Shown piece after piece: positions 1-4,785 of a stretch of DNA of 6,274 nucleotides (the stretch's first letter is position 1; the number at the start of each line of letters is the position of its first letter). The notes under the pieces are model-generated. The model saw only the letters and a list, made by a program, of their open reading frames with translations, searched no databases and was not told the DNA's origin. This DNA comes from an uncultured Angelakisella sp. (lineage in GTDB: Bacteria > Bacillota > Clostridia > Oscillospirales > Ruminococcaceae), in the NCBI GenBank assembly GCA_947564495.1, contig CANOCD010000069.1, forward strand, positions 1-6,274. Direction: 5' to 3'. The position numbers and the translations under genes were made by a program.

Positions 1-19
1 AAGAAAGAAGAAGCCTCCT

Positions 20-62
20 CGCCCTGCACGCAACTACCCTGCAAATACGCCTTTACAGGGCG
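20..62. repeat. Imperfect inverted-repeat region at left edge
   Basis: CGCCCTG at 20-26 is repeated inverted as CAGGGCG at 56-62. A second CCCTG at 38-42 can also pair with the right arm, so two alternative hairpins are possible. No open frame with a credible start covers it. Read on the minus strand it lies beyond the end of the 66-residue gene and contains AGGAGG at about 15-20, which could be the ribosome binding site of a gene starting off the left edge. Function is unknown. Confidence 0.4.
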
Positions 63-130
63 TTTTGCAACATCAGCCTCCGGCCCGGTTAAAGGCGGGG
101 CCCGCCAGGGCCTCCGCCGTCCCCGCTAAA

Positions 131-160
131 GGCCGCCGGTAGGCGGCCCTCCGAGAGGGC
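131..160. repeat. Two overlapping perfect hairpins downstream of the 66-aa gene
   Basis: GGCCGCC (131-137) and GGCGGCC (142-148) form a 7-bp stem with a 4-nt loop. GCCCTC (146-151) and GAGGGC (155-160) form a 6-bp stem with a 3-nt loop. They share bases 146-148, so they cannot both form fully. They begin 4 nt past the stop codon of the minus-strand 66-residue gene, where a transcript end would be expected. No T-run follows on either strand, so this is not a classical intrinsic terminator. It may stabilise the 3' end or be part of a repeated intergenic element. Confidence 0.5.
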
Positions 161-164
161 GTCC

Positions 165-365
165 CTATAGCACTTCGTAACCGTGGCTTTCCATGAACCG
201 GGGAAAGACCTCGTCGGCAGGCTTGCAGTTTCCAACCTCTACGCTTTCCAGGCTCCGTTTTAGCTTTTTCATAATTTCTTCGCCGCTCATCACCTCGGCG
301 TTCACCGAGGGCGGGGCTTGGGGAGGACAGTCTGCTTGCAGGCTCAGCACCATGGCTTCTTTCAC
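165..365 (-). CDS. Small antitoxin-like protein, 66 aa
   Basis: A short hypothetical gene that looks real. It starts with GTG at 363-365, and a perfect AGGAGG (plus-strand CCTCCT 374-379) lies 8 nt upstream, which decides this start over the ATG four codons later. Residues 1-25 are Pro-rich and low in structure. Residues 26-62 look helical and charged (SGEEIMKKLKRSLESVEVG, then a KPADEVF motif and a HGYEV end). The 'GxxxPAdEVF' ending resembles the C-terminal part of small antitoxin or prevent-host-death-type proteins common in Clostridia, but no DNA-binding domain (ribbon-helix-helix or PHD fold) is visible. No toxin gene lies next to it inside the window; one could be off the left edge. It is preceded by a structured, attenuator-like leader. 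Antitoxin function is inference; existence as a gene is well supported by the ribosome binding site. Confidence 0.7.
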   Translation of the reverse strand: MKEAMVLSLQADCPPQAPPSVNAEVMSGEEIMKKLKRSLESVEVGNCKPADEVFPRFMESHGYEVL

Positions 366-373
366 AGCGAGAG

Positions 374-379
374 CCTCCT
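374..379 (-). promoter_or_regulatory. Consensus Shine-Dalgarno of the 66-aa gene
   Basis: Reads AGGAGG on the minus strand, 8 nt before the GTG at 365. It fixes the start of the 66-residue protein and is the main evidence that this short frame is translated. Confidence 0.75.
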
Positions 380-433
380 TTCTTCCTTTGGGCTCATTCA
401 GCGGCAGCCCTTCTTGGGCGGCAGGTCCGTCCG

Positions 434-486
434 TTCCGGATTCGGGCCCAGCCGGGCCCTGTCCGGAAGGGCAGACGGTACAGGGC
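434..486. repeat. Competing inverted repeats in the leader of the 66-aa gene
   Basis: TTCCGGA (434-440) pairs with TCCGGAA (462-468), enclosing two GGGCCC copies (444-449 and 454-459) that can pair with each other. GCCCTGT (456-462) can instead pair with ACAGGGC (480-486). The pairings exclude each other in part. They lie between the terminator-like hairpin and the ribosome binding site of the 66-residue gene. Confidence 0.45.
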
Positions 487-487
487 G

Positions 488-541
488 AAAGAAAACGCTC
501 CTGCGGCTGGGTGTGGGCGCAGGCTCGTTACCGGCCGCAGG
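488..541 (-). terminator. Possible attenuator-type terminator in leader
   Basis: On the minus strand CCTGCGGC (541-534) can pair with GCCGCAGG (507-500), an 8-bp GC-rich stem with a 26-nt loop. A 4-nt AGCG spacer and the T-rich tract TTTTCTTT (495-488) follow. The shorter stem CCTGCG (523-518) with CGCAGG (505-500) is an alternative. Its left arm is also the right arm of the 12-bp repeat at 530-619, so formation of the two helices is mutually exclusive. The T tract is interrupted and spaced from the stem, so termination strength is uncertain. Confidence 0.35.
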
Positions 542-619
542 TTGTCACTTCGCTTTCAGCGGGTGCGGAAGGGAACCCAGCCCTTCGTACCAAACGCCAT
601 GTTTTTTCCTGCGGCCGGT
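530..619. repeat. 12-bp perfect inverted repeat with internal hairpin
   Basis: ACCGGCCGCAGG at 530-541 is exactly inverted at 608-619, enclosing 66 nt. Inside, GAAGGG (568-573) pairs with CCCTTC (581-586), extended by GGTGC (562-566) with GTACC (587-591) across one bulged base. The copies of AGGCTCGTT at 521-529 and 626-634 form a 9-nt direct repeat around it. Two readings are possible: a structured RNA leader for the 66-residue gene, or a tiny insertion with terminal inverted repeats and an imperfectly placed duplication (the right copy is offset 6 nt). Confidence 0.6.
556..600 (-). CDS. Possible 14-codon leader peptide
   Basis: On the minus strand an ATG at 600-598 opens a 14-codon frame (MAFGTKGWVPFRTR) ending with TGA at 558-556. 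AGGA lies 6 nt before the ATG, and that AGGA overlaps the left arm of the 12-bp helix (608-619), so pairing would hide the ribosome binding site. The frame lies entirely in the loop between the two arms. The peptide has no run of one amino acid of the kind that marks amino-acid attenuators. The reading frame is short enough to be chance, so this is a tentative call. Confidence 0.2.
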   Translation of the reverse strand: MAFGTKGWVPFRTR

Positions 620-693
620 TTCTATAGGCTCGTTCCTTGGTTCAGCGGTCTAATTCAAACGCCCGTATCATGGGCCAGCGCCTAGGGGTGTTT

Positions 694-758
694 CGCCCGC
701 TGCGGCGGGCGACCAGGGGCGTCGCCCCTGGACCCTACCGCCCTTTGAAAAAGGGCGG
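694..758. repeat. Cluster of three consecutive perfect hairpins after hisS
   Basis: Three stems follow each other: CGCCCGC/GCGGGCG (694-700, 705-711; loop of 4), CCAGGGGC/GCCCCTGG (713-720, 724-731; loop of 3) and CCGCCCTTT/AAAGGGCGG (738-746, 750-758; loop of 3). Spacers are 1 and 6 nt. They begin about 42 nt past the hisS stop codon in the direction of hisS transcription. No T-run follows, so this is not a standard intrinsic terminator. Such compact hairpin clusters resemble the REP-like intergenic repeats of GC-rich gut Clostridia, and may stabilise mRNA 3' ends or be remnants of mobile repeats. Confidence 0.7.
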
Positions 759-799
759 CCCTAAACTTTGCCTGGCTCGATTTTTACCGGGTGCTTATC

Positions 800-2143
800 T
801 CAATGCCGGTGCTCCTGTGGCGGCAATCCCAATTCCTCCGCCGCCTCCTCCAAGTCTGCGTAGGCGTTCTCCATCACCGTCTCGTACACCGTGTCCGAAA
901 AACTCCCGTCCAGCTTGATGGCCGACGCCTCCCCCGTCCTCATGGACTTCAGCTGCGCCTCCCCAGCCTCCAACTCGCTGTCCCCCAGCACGATGACATA
1001 CTTGGCCCCGATCTTGTTGGCGTACTTCATCTGCGCCTTCACCGACCGCCCCATGAGGTCGCTCTGGGCAAAGAACCCCTCGCTCCGCAGCAGGTTCGCC
1101 AGCTGAAAAGCCTTCACCCCGGCCGCAGCCCCCATGGAAACAAGGTAGATGTCACAGCTCTGCTCCGGCGGAAAGTCGCACCCCTCCGCCGTCATGATGG
1201 AAAGGAGCCGCTCCAGCCCCATGGCAAACCCGATCCCCTCGGTGGGGTTCCCCCCCAGCTCCTGGATCAGCCCGCCATACCGACCGCCCCCGCCGCAGAC
1301 CAGCCGTTCCCCGTCCGGGGCGGTGTGGACCATCTCAAAGACGGTGCGGGTGTAGTAGTCCAGCCCCCGGACGATGGTGGGCTCCACCCGGAAGGGGATC
1401 TGGGCCGCCGTCAGCCGCTCCTGGACCTCCCGGAAGTGCTCCCGGCAGTCGTCGCAGAGGTAGTCCAGGATGCTGGGCGCCCCGGCGGCGATCTTTTTGT
1501 CCTCCGGGCTCTTGCAGTCCAGCACCCGCAGGGGGTTCCGGTCCAGCCGTTCCAGGCAGGTGGAACAGAGCTGCCCCCGGTACTGGCCGAAGTAATCCAG
1601 CAGAGCCTGGGTGTACTTCTTCCGGCACTCCGGGCAGCCCAGAGAGTTGATCTCCAGCACCACGTTCTGAAGCCCCAGCACCTGGAGGCACTCGTAGGCC
1701 AGGGCCAGCACCTCGCTGTCGGCGGCGGGGGAGGGCGCCCCGTAGAGCTCCACCCCGAACTGGTGGAACTCCCGGTACCGCCCGCTCCCCGGCTTCTCGT
1801 ACCGGAAGCAGGTGATGTTGTAGCTCAGTTTCAGGGGCAGGGCGTCCCCCAAAAGGCCGTGCTCCAGGGCCGCCCGGGCGATGCCGGCGGTGCCCTCCGG
1901 CCGCAGGGTGACGCTCCGGTCCCCCTTGTCGGTGAAGGTGTACATCTCCTTTTGGACCACGTCGGTGGTATCCCCCACCGACCGGCTGAACAGCTCGGTG
2001 TGTTCAAAGGTGGGGATGCGTATCTCCCGGAAGCCGAACAGCTCGGCGGTCTCCAGGAGGGTCTTTTCCAGGTACTGCCACTTGGGGGTCTCCTCGGGCA
2101 GGATGTCCTTGGTGCCCCGGGGGGCGGAGGTGAGGTATGCCAT
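800..2143 (-). CDS. hisS: Histidyl-tRNA synthetase (HisRS)
   Basis: Cytoplasmic class II aminoacyl-tRNA synthetase, 447 residues, charging tRNA-His with histidine using ATP. Visible in order: the N-terminal 'PRGTKDILPEE' start; motif 1 around 35-70; motif 2 with RPEGT (81-85) and the FRYEKPGSGRYREFHQFG stretch (113-130); an insertion with paired cysteines (C170/C173, C193/C196, C230/C233) and the NPLRVLDCK segment (203-211); the HisRS signature RGLDYYT (259-265); a GGGGRYGGL segment (284-292); motif 3 GFAMGLERLL (305-314); and a C-terminal anticodon-binding domain from about 329. Most HisRS have RYDGL where this one has RYGGL. The ATG at 2143 is supported by AAAGGAG (2152-2158) 8 nt upstream. 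The gene starts 16 nt after mgsA and its ribosome site lies beside the mgsA stop, so co-transcription is likely. No T-box is visible before it. aspS, a frequent partner, is not downstream. Confidence 0.97.
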   Translation of the reverse strand: MAYLTSAPRGTKDILPEETPKWQYLEKTLLETAELFGFREIRIPTFEHTELFSRSVGDTTDVVQKEMYTFTDKGDRSVTLRPEGTAGIARAALEHGLLGDALPLKLSYNITCFRYEKPGSGRYREFHQFGVELYGAPSPAADSEVLALAYECLQVLGLQNVVLEINSLGCPECRKKYTQALLDYFGQYRGQLCSTCLERLDRNPLRVLDCKSPEDKKIAAGAPSILDYLCDDCREHFREVQERLTAAQIPFRVEPTIVRGLDYYTRTVFEMVHTAPDGERLVCGGGGRYGGLIQELGGNPTEGIGFAMGLERLLSIMTAEGCDFPPEQSCDIYLVSMGAAAGVKAFQLANLLRSEGFFAQSDLMGRSVKAQMKYANKIGAKYVIVLGDSELEAGEAQLKSMRTGEASAIKLDGSFSDTVYETVMENAYADLEEAAEELGLPPQEHRH

Positions 2144-2159
2144 AGCAAAGGCTCCTTTA

Positions 2160-2573
2160 TCAATAGGAAGATTGAGGGTTGGGGTTCACGATGTCCCGCC
2201 AGTCCAGGTCCCCGTGTTCCAAAGCGTGGATGAGGGCCTCGGCGGTGGCGATGTTGGTGGCCACCGGGATGTTGTACACGTCGCAGAGGCGCAGAAGGCT
2301 GGCCTCGTCCGGCTCGCTGGAGCTGACGTTGGGGTCCCGGAAGAACATGAGCAGGTCGATCTCGTTGCAGGAGATCCGGGAGCCGATCTGCTGGTCGCCC
2401 CCCTGGGAGCCTGCCATAAAACGGACGATCCGCAGGCCGGTGGCCTCGGACACCATCTTGCCGGTGGTCCCGGTGGCGCAGAGATGGTGCCGGCTTAGGA
2501 CGCCGCAGTAGGCGATGCAAAATTGGACCATGAGTTCCTTTTTGGCGTCGTGGGCGATGAGGGCGATGTTCAT
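2160..2573 (-). CDS. mgsA: Methylglyoxal synthase, possibly active-site variant
   Basis: Cytoplasmic enzyme that turns dihydroxyacetone phosphate into methylglyoxal and phosphate, a bypass that frees phosphate when sugar phosphates pile up. At 137 residues it has the length of Bacillus MgsA. Clear family motifs are the IALIAHD start (3-9), the ATGTTG phosphate loop (33-38), GGDQQIG (58-64) with the presumed catalytic Asp60 (Asp71 in E. coli), and [15 protein letters not shown] (83-97). Where family members usually read D-P-x-x-x-x-P-H-E/D-P-D, this one reads [10 protein letters not shown]: one residue shorter, with Ser at the position of the conserved His (His98 in E. coli). The usual G-P-L-G-G-D is G-S-Q-G-G-D. 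Start ATG 2573 has GAAGGG 7 nt upstream. It lies 61 nt after the minD-like gene and 16 nt before hisS. Family membership is certain; full activity is not. Confidence 0.93.
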   Translation of the reverse strand: MNIALIAHDAKKELMVQFCIAYCGVLSRHHLCATGTTGKMVSEATGLRIVRFMAGSQGGDQQIGSRISCNEIDLLMFFRDPNVSSSEPDEASLLRLCDVYNIPVATNIATAEALIHALEHGDLDWRDIVNPNPQSSY

Positions 2574-2634
2574 GGAATGTCCCTTCTTTCTTTTTACTCT
2601 TTCTTTTCCTTACAGTTTGGCGTTTTCGTTGGCT

Positions 2635-3360
2635 TTAGGGGAACAGCGCAAGCTCCGCCCGCTCTCCCAGCAGGCGGCGGGGGATGGCCTCCAGCTCCTG
2701 GCCCAACAGCCCGGGCAGAGGCTCCTCCCCGGGGGGAGGCAGGCCCCCTTCCCGCTCCGGCACCGCCCCCAGCAGCCGGACGCCGCAGAGGTCGATGATG
2801 TCATCCAGGTCCCGGACGGCGGGGGTGGGGGCGAAGTCCCGGGGGACACGGTCGATGACCAGCCGCTGGTCCAAGAGCCCCTCCCGGGCCAGCAGGGCGG
2901 CGGTCTTGCCGGTGGCCCGGGCGGCGACCTCCTCCGGGGTGGTCACGAAAATACCCGTGTCGCACCCCCTGGCCGCCATGGGCAGCAGGGGGGAAAAGCC
3001 CGGCAGGGTGTCCAGAAGAAGGAAGTCCCACCGTTCCCTGGCCCAGGAAAAGAAGGCGGAGAGCTTTTCTTCCCGGGGCAGAAAGGCGGGGTCCTCCGGG
3101 GCGGGGATGAGGCGGAGCTGGGTCTCCCGGTGGACCAAAATGGCGTCCCCCAGGCTGCACCGCCCCTCCAGGGCGTCGGAAAGGTCGTAGACCGTCTCCC
3201 CGGGCAGGCCCAGGGTGATCTCCAGCCCCCGGAATCCCGGGGTGGCCTCCGCCACCAGCACCCGGTGGCCCCTGCGGGCCAGGGCTCCGGCGGTATGGAG
3301 GCAGAGGGCGGACTTTCCGGTCCCCCCTTTTCCCGAAGCGAACAGCACGACACGGCCCAT
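2635..3360 (-). CDS. MinD/ParA-family P-loop ATPase, divergent MinD
   Basis: A 241-residue MinD homologue that aligns without gaps to the start of MinD. It has a deviant Walker A, SGKGGTGKS, with both lysines (K11, K16); a GFRGLE segment (42-47) matching MinD GLRNLD; a Walker B-like FLLLDTLPG with Asp117; a VTTPEE segment (139-144); and a C-terminal 'LCGVRLLGAVPE' typical of MinD. Differences: Asp38 is Glu, the catalytic Asp40 is Thr, and Walker B lacks the PAG sequence. The C-terminus (LGQELEAIPRRLLG) may be a weak amphipathic helix like MinD's membrane anchor. An in-frame TTG at 3366 would add two residues, but the ATG at 3360 has AAGGGG (3369-3374) at 8 nt and is preferred. minC and minE are not adjacent. 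In Clostridia minD and mgsA often share the mre-min-rodA cluster, so this looks like a remnant. A role in cell-division site placement is inferred, not shown. Confidence 0.85.
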   Translation of the reverse strand: MGRVVLFASGKGGTGKSALCLHTAGALARRGHRVLVAEATPGFRGLEITLGLPGETVYDLSDALEGRCSLGDAILVHRETQLRLIPAPEDPAFLPREEKLSAFFSWARERWDFLLLDTLPGFSPLLPMAARGCDTGIFVTTPEEVAARATGKTAALLAREGLLDQRLVIDRVPRDFAPTPAVRDLDDIIDLCGVRLLGAVPEREGGLPPPGEEPLPGLLGQELEAIPRRLLGERAELALFP

Positions 3361-3379
3361 AGACAATACCCCTTCATAC

Positions 3380-3408
3380 AGTTTACCACAATTTTTTTCA
3401 AAAAGGAA
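3380..3408 (-). promoter_or_regulatory. Candidate promoter of minD-like/mgsA/hisS
   Basis: On the minus strand TTCCTT (3408-3403) is followed after 17 nt by TAAACT (3385-3380), preceded by TG one base away (extended -10). It is about 20 nt before the minD-like ATG, leaving a short leader with its ribosome site. The -35 matches consensus poorly, so the extended -10 carries the call. Confidence 0.4.
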
Positions 3409-3454
3409 TGGTCCCTGGCAACTTTTTTACAGGAAATGGAGAAAATGAAGCGGG

Positions 3455-3480
3455 CCTCCCCCCTTGTCCGCCGGGGGAGG
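3455..3480. repeat. 8-bp hairpin in divergent intergenic region
   Basis: CCTCCCCC (3455-3462) and GGGGGAGG (3473-3480) form a perfect 8-bp stem with a 10-nt loop, between the divergent minD-like and zinc-ribbon genes. No T-run follows on either strand. It could be an operator or an RNA structure in the leader of either gene. A weak plus-strand -35-like TTGTCC (3464-3469) lies partly in its loop, without a convincing -10. Confidence 0.4.
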
Positions 3481-3579
3481 ACGCTCCATTCATATTCCGT
3501 GTTCCAAAAATTTTCACTCTGTTCACCAAACGCCCCCGGCCAGGTGCTAAGATAAAGGAGGAAAAGGGGGTGTTTGCCG

Positions 3580-3966
3580 TTGAACTGGTTCCGCAGATTT
3601 ATGATGGGACGGTACGGGGTGGATCAGCTGTCCTTCGCCATGCTGCTCCTCTCCATGGCCCTGATGATGTTCACCCGGGGCCGCCTCTGGCCCCTGGCCA
3701 TCCTGGGGGCGGCCCTTCTGGGCCTGGCCTACTTCCGGATGCTTTCCCGGAACATCTCCGCCCGGGCCCAGGAGAACGGGAGGTTCCTCCGGGGGTGGTA
3801 TCGGGTCAAGACCGCCTGGAACGGCTTCGTTGACCGGGCCACCGACAAGAACCATCGCTACTACCGCTGCCCCGGCTGCCGCCAGCGCCTCCGGGTCCCC
3901 CGGGGCCGTGGCAGGATCGTCATCACCTGCCCCAAGTGCCGCCGGGAGTTCGAGAAAAAGACCTGA
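3580..3966 (+). CDS. Small membrane protein with C-terminal zinc ribbon
   Basis: A 128-residue protein of unknown function, the only plus-strand gene here. After an 'NWFRRFMMGRYGVDQLS' start come two hydrophobic segments (about 16-32 and 36-51), a basic helical linker (53-92), and a zinc ribbon whose CPGC (97-100) and CPKC (117-120) pairs surround an RLRVPRGRGRIVI stretch. The layout suggests a membrane-tethered zinc ribbon facing the cytoplasm. The family recurs in Clostridia, usually beginning M-x-W/x-F-x-R-F-M-x-G-R-Y-G. Start is ambiguous: TTG at 3580 (AGGGGG 3565-3570 at 9 nt) gives that family start, while TTG at 3574 (AGGAGG 3556-3561 at 12 nt) adds two residues. No strong promoter is visible upstream. 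Its stop is 4 nt from the xpt stop on the other strand, with no terminator between them. Coding status is solid; function is unknown. Confidence 0.82.
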   Translation: MNWFRRFMMGRYGVDQLSFAMLLLSMALMMFTRGRLWPLAILGAALLGLAYFRMLSRNISARAQENGRFLRGWYRVKTAWNGFVDRATDKNHRYYRCPGCRQRLRVPRGRGRIVITCPKCRREFEKKT

Positions 3967-3970
3967 TTCC

Positions 3971-4546
3971 CTATTCCCCCCGAAAGACGATCTCCCCATT
4001 GTCCATCCGTTCGATGACCGCCAACGACTCCACCCGGACGCCCCGGTCCCGGAGGCGGCGTCCCCCCTCCTGGAACCCCTTCTCGATGGCGATGCCGCAC
4101 CCCGCCAGGGAGGCCCCGGACTGCTCCACGATGGAGACCAGCCCCGCCAGGGCGTTCCCCTTGGCCAGGAAGTCGTCCAGGATCAGCACCCGGTCCCCGG
4201 GCCCCAGAAACTTCTTGCTCACCATGATGGTGTAGCTCCCCCCGTGGGTAAAACTTTCCACCTGGGCGGTGAAGACCTCGCCGTCCAGGTTTTTTGTTCT
4301 GCTCTTTTTGGCAAAGAGGGCGGGGCAGTCGAACACCTGGGCGGTGACACAGGCGATGCCGATCCCCGACGCCTCGACGGTGAGGATCTTGTTGACCCCC
4401 TCCCCGGCGAAGAGGCGGTGGAACTCCTCCCCCATGGCCCGGTAGAGGACCGGGTCCACCTGGTGGTTGAGAAAGCTGTCCACCTTGAGGATGCCCCCCT
4501 CCTTCACCACGCCGTCCCGGCGGACACGCTCCTCCATCAGCACCAT
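3971..4546 (-). CDS. xpt: Xanthine phosphoribosyltransferase
   Basis: Purine salvage enzyme of 191 residues, transferring the ribose phosphate of PRPP to xanthine to make XMP in the cytoplasm. It matches Bacillus Xpt in length and motifs: LKVDSFLNHQVDP (20-32), the VEASGI segment (57-62), and the PRPP-binding loop VLILDDFLAKGNA (120-132), followed by GLVSIVEQSGASLAGCGIAIEK (135-156). Start ATG 4546 has GGGGG at 8 nt; a second in-frame ATG at 4537 lacks a site. The start lies 1 nt after the stop of the Imm17-like gene, so translation is probably coupled. It is the last gene of the traX operon. In many Firmicutes xpt is controlled by a purine riboswitch; none is visible directly upstream because the gene is embedded in an operon, and no pbuX permease follows. 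Function is confident. Confidence 0.95.
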   Translation of the reverse strand: MVLMEERVRRDGVVKEGGILKVDSFLNHQVDPVLYRAMGEEFHRLFAGEGVNKILTVEASGIGIACVTAQVFDCPALFAKKSRTKNLDGEVFTAQVESFTHGGSYTIMVSKKFLGPGDRVLILDDFLAKGNALAGLVSIVEQSGASLAGCGIAIEKGFQEGGRRLRDRGVRVESLAVIERMDNGEIVFRGE

Positions 4547-4547
4547 A

Positions 4548-4784
4548 TCAAAGTCCCCCCTTCATCACCAGCCAAAGGCCGATGACCACCATGGCCAGCC
4601 CCAGCGTCCCAAAGGCCAGCCGCCGCCCGCCCCGGCCAAAGGGGCTTTGGGCGTCCCGGGTCCCCAGGGGATCGCAGAGCCAGTTCCAATCCCGGATGGC
4701 CCCCGCCAGGCAGACCGCCCCGGCGGCCAAAAGGACCAGCTCCCCGTGCCCCTGGACCCACGCACTCATCGTTTCCATATCCAT
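4548..4784 (-). CDS. Imm17-like small two-helix membrane protein
   Basis: A 78-residue membrane protein with two hydrophobic helices (about 14-30 and 54-74) joined by a polar loop. The layout A-G-A-I-R-D-W-N-W-L-C-D-P (27-39), a basic GRGGRRLAFG turn (50-59) and a final 'GLAMVVIGLWLVMK' helix resemble the Imm17 family of predicted immunity proteins, known mainly from polymorphic-toxin neighbourhoods; this is recognition by pattern, not a search result. The start ATG at 4784 lies 1 nt after the stop of the TPR-like gene, and its own stop is 1 nt before xpt, so it is translationally coupled on both sides. Its own ribosome site is weak (GAAG 7 nt upstream), consistent with coupling. No toxin gene is in the window. 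It could alternatively be a general small membrane protein of unknown role. Confidence 0.72.
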   Translation of the reverse strand: MDMETMSAWVQGHGELVLLAAGAVCLAGAIRDWNWLCDPLGTRDAQSPFGRGGRRLAFGTLGLAMVVIGLWLVMKGGL

Positions 4785-4785
4785 C

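Noticed and set aside
561..607. Plus-strand intrinsic terminator (hairpin then TTTTTT at 602-607)
   Set aside because: The T-run is 10 nt from the hairpin end, too far for a standard terminator, and no plus-strand gene precedes it.
193..653. Two plus-strand open frames across the leader region
   Set aside because: No ribosome site, translation without recognisable features, and they cross several inverted repeats and the 66-aa gene on the other strand.
621..658. Minus-strand promoter TTGAAT (658-653) with TATAGA (626-621) for the leader
   Set aside because: The spacer is 26 nt, far from the usual 16-18 nt.
1..800. CRISPR array
   Set aside because: The repeats present are inverted, of different sequence and irregular spacing; there is no regular direct repeat with spacers and no cas gene.
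2144..2159. T-box or other riboswitch before hisS
   Set aside because: Only 16 nt separate mgsA and hisS, filled by the ribosome site; there is no room for a T-box and no T-box motif was seen.
791..2233. Long plus-strand open frame of 480 codons opposite hisS
   Set aside because: Lies on the opposite strand of a clear hisS gene; its Pro/Gly/Leu/His-rich translation has no domain and it has no ribosome site. GC-rich coding DNA commonly leaves such frames open.
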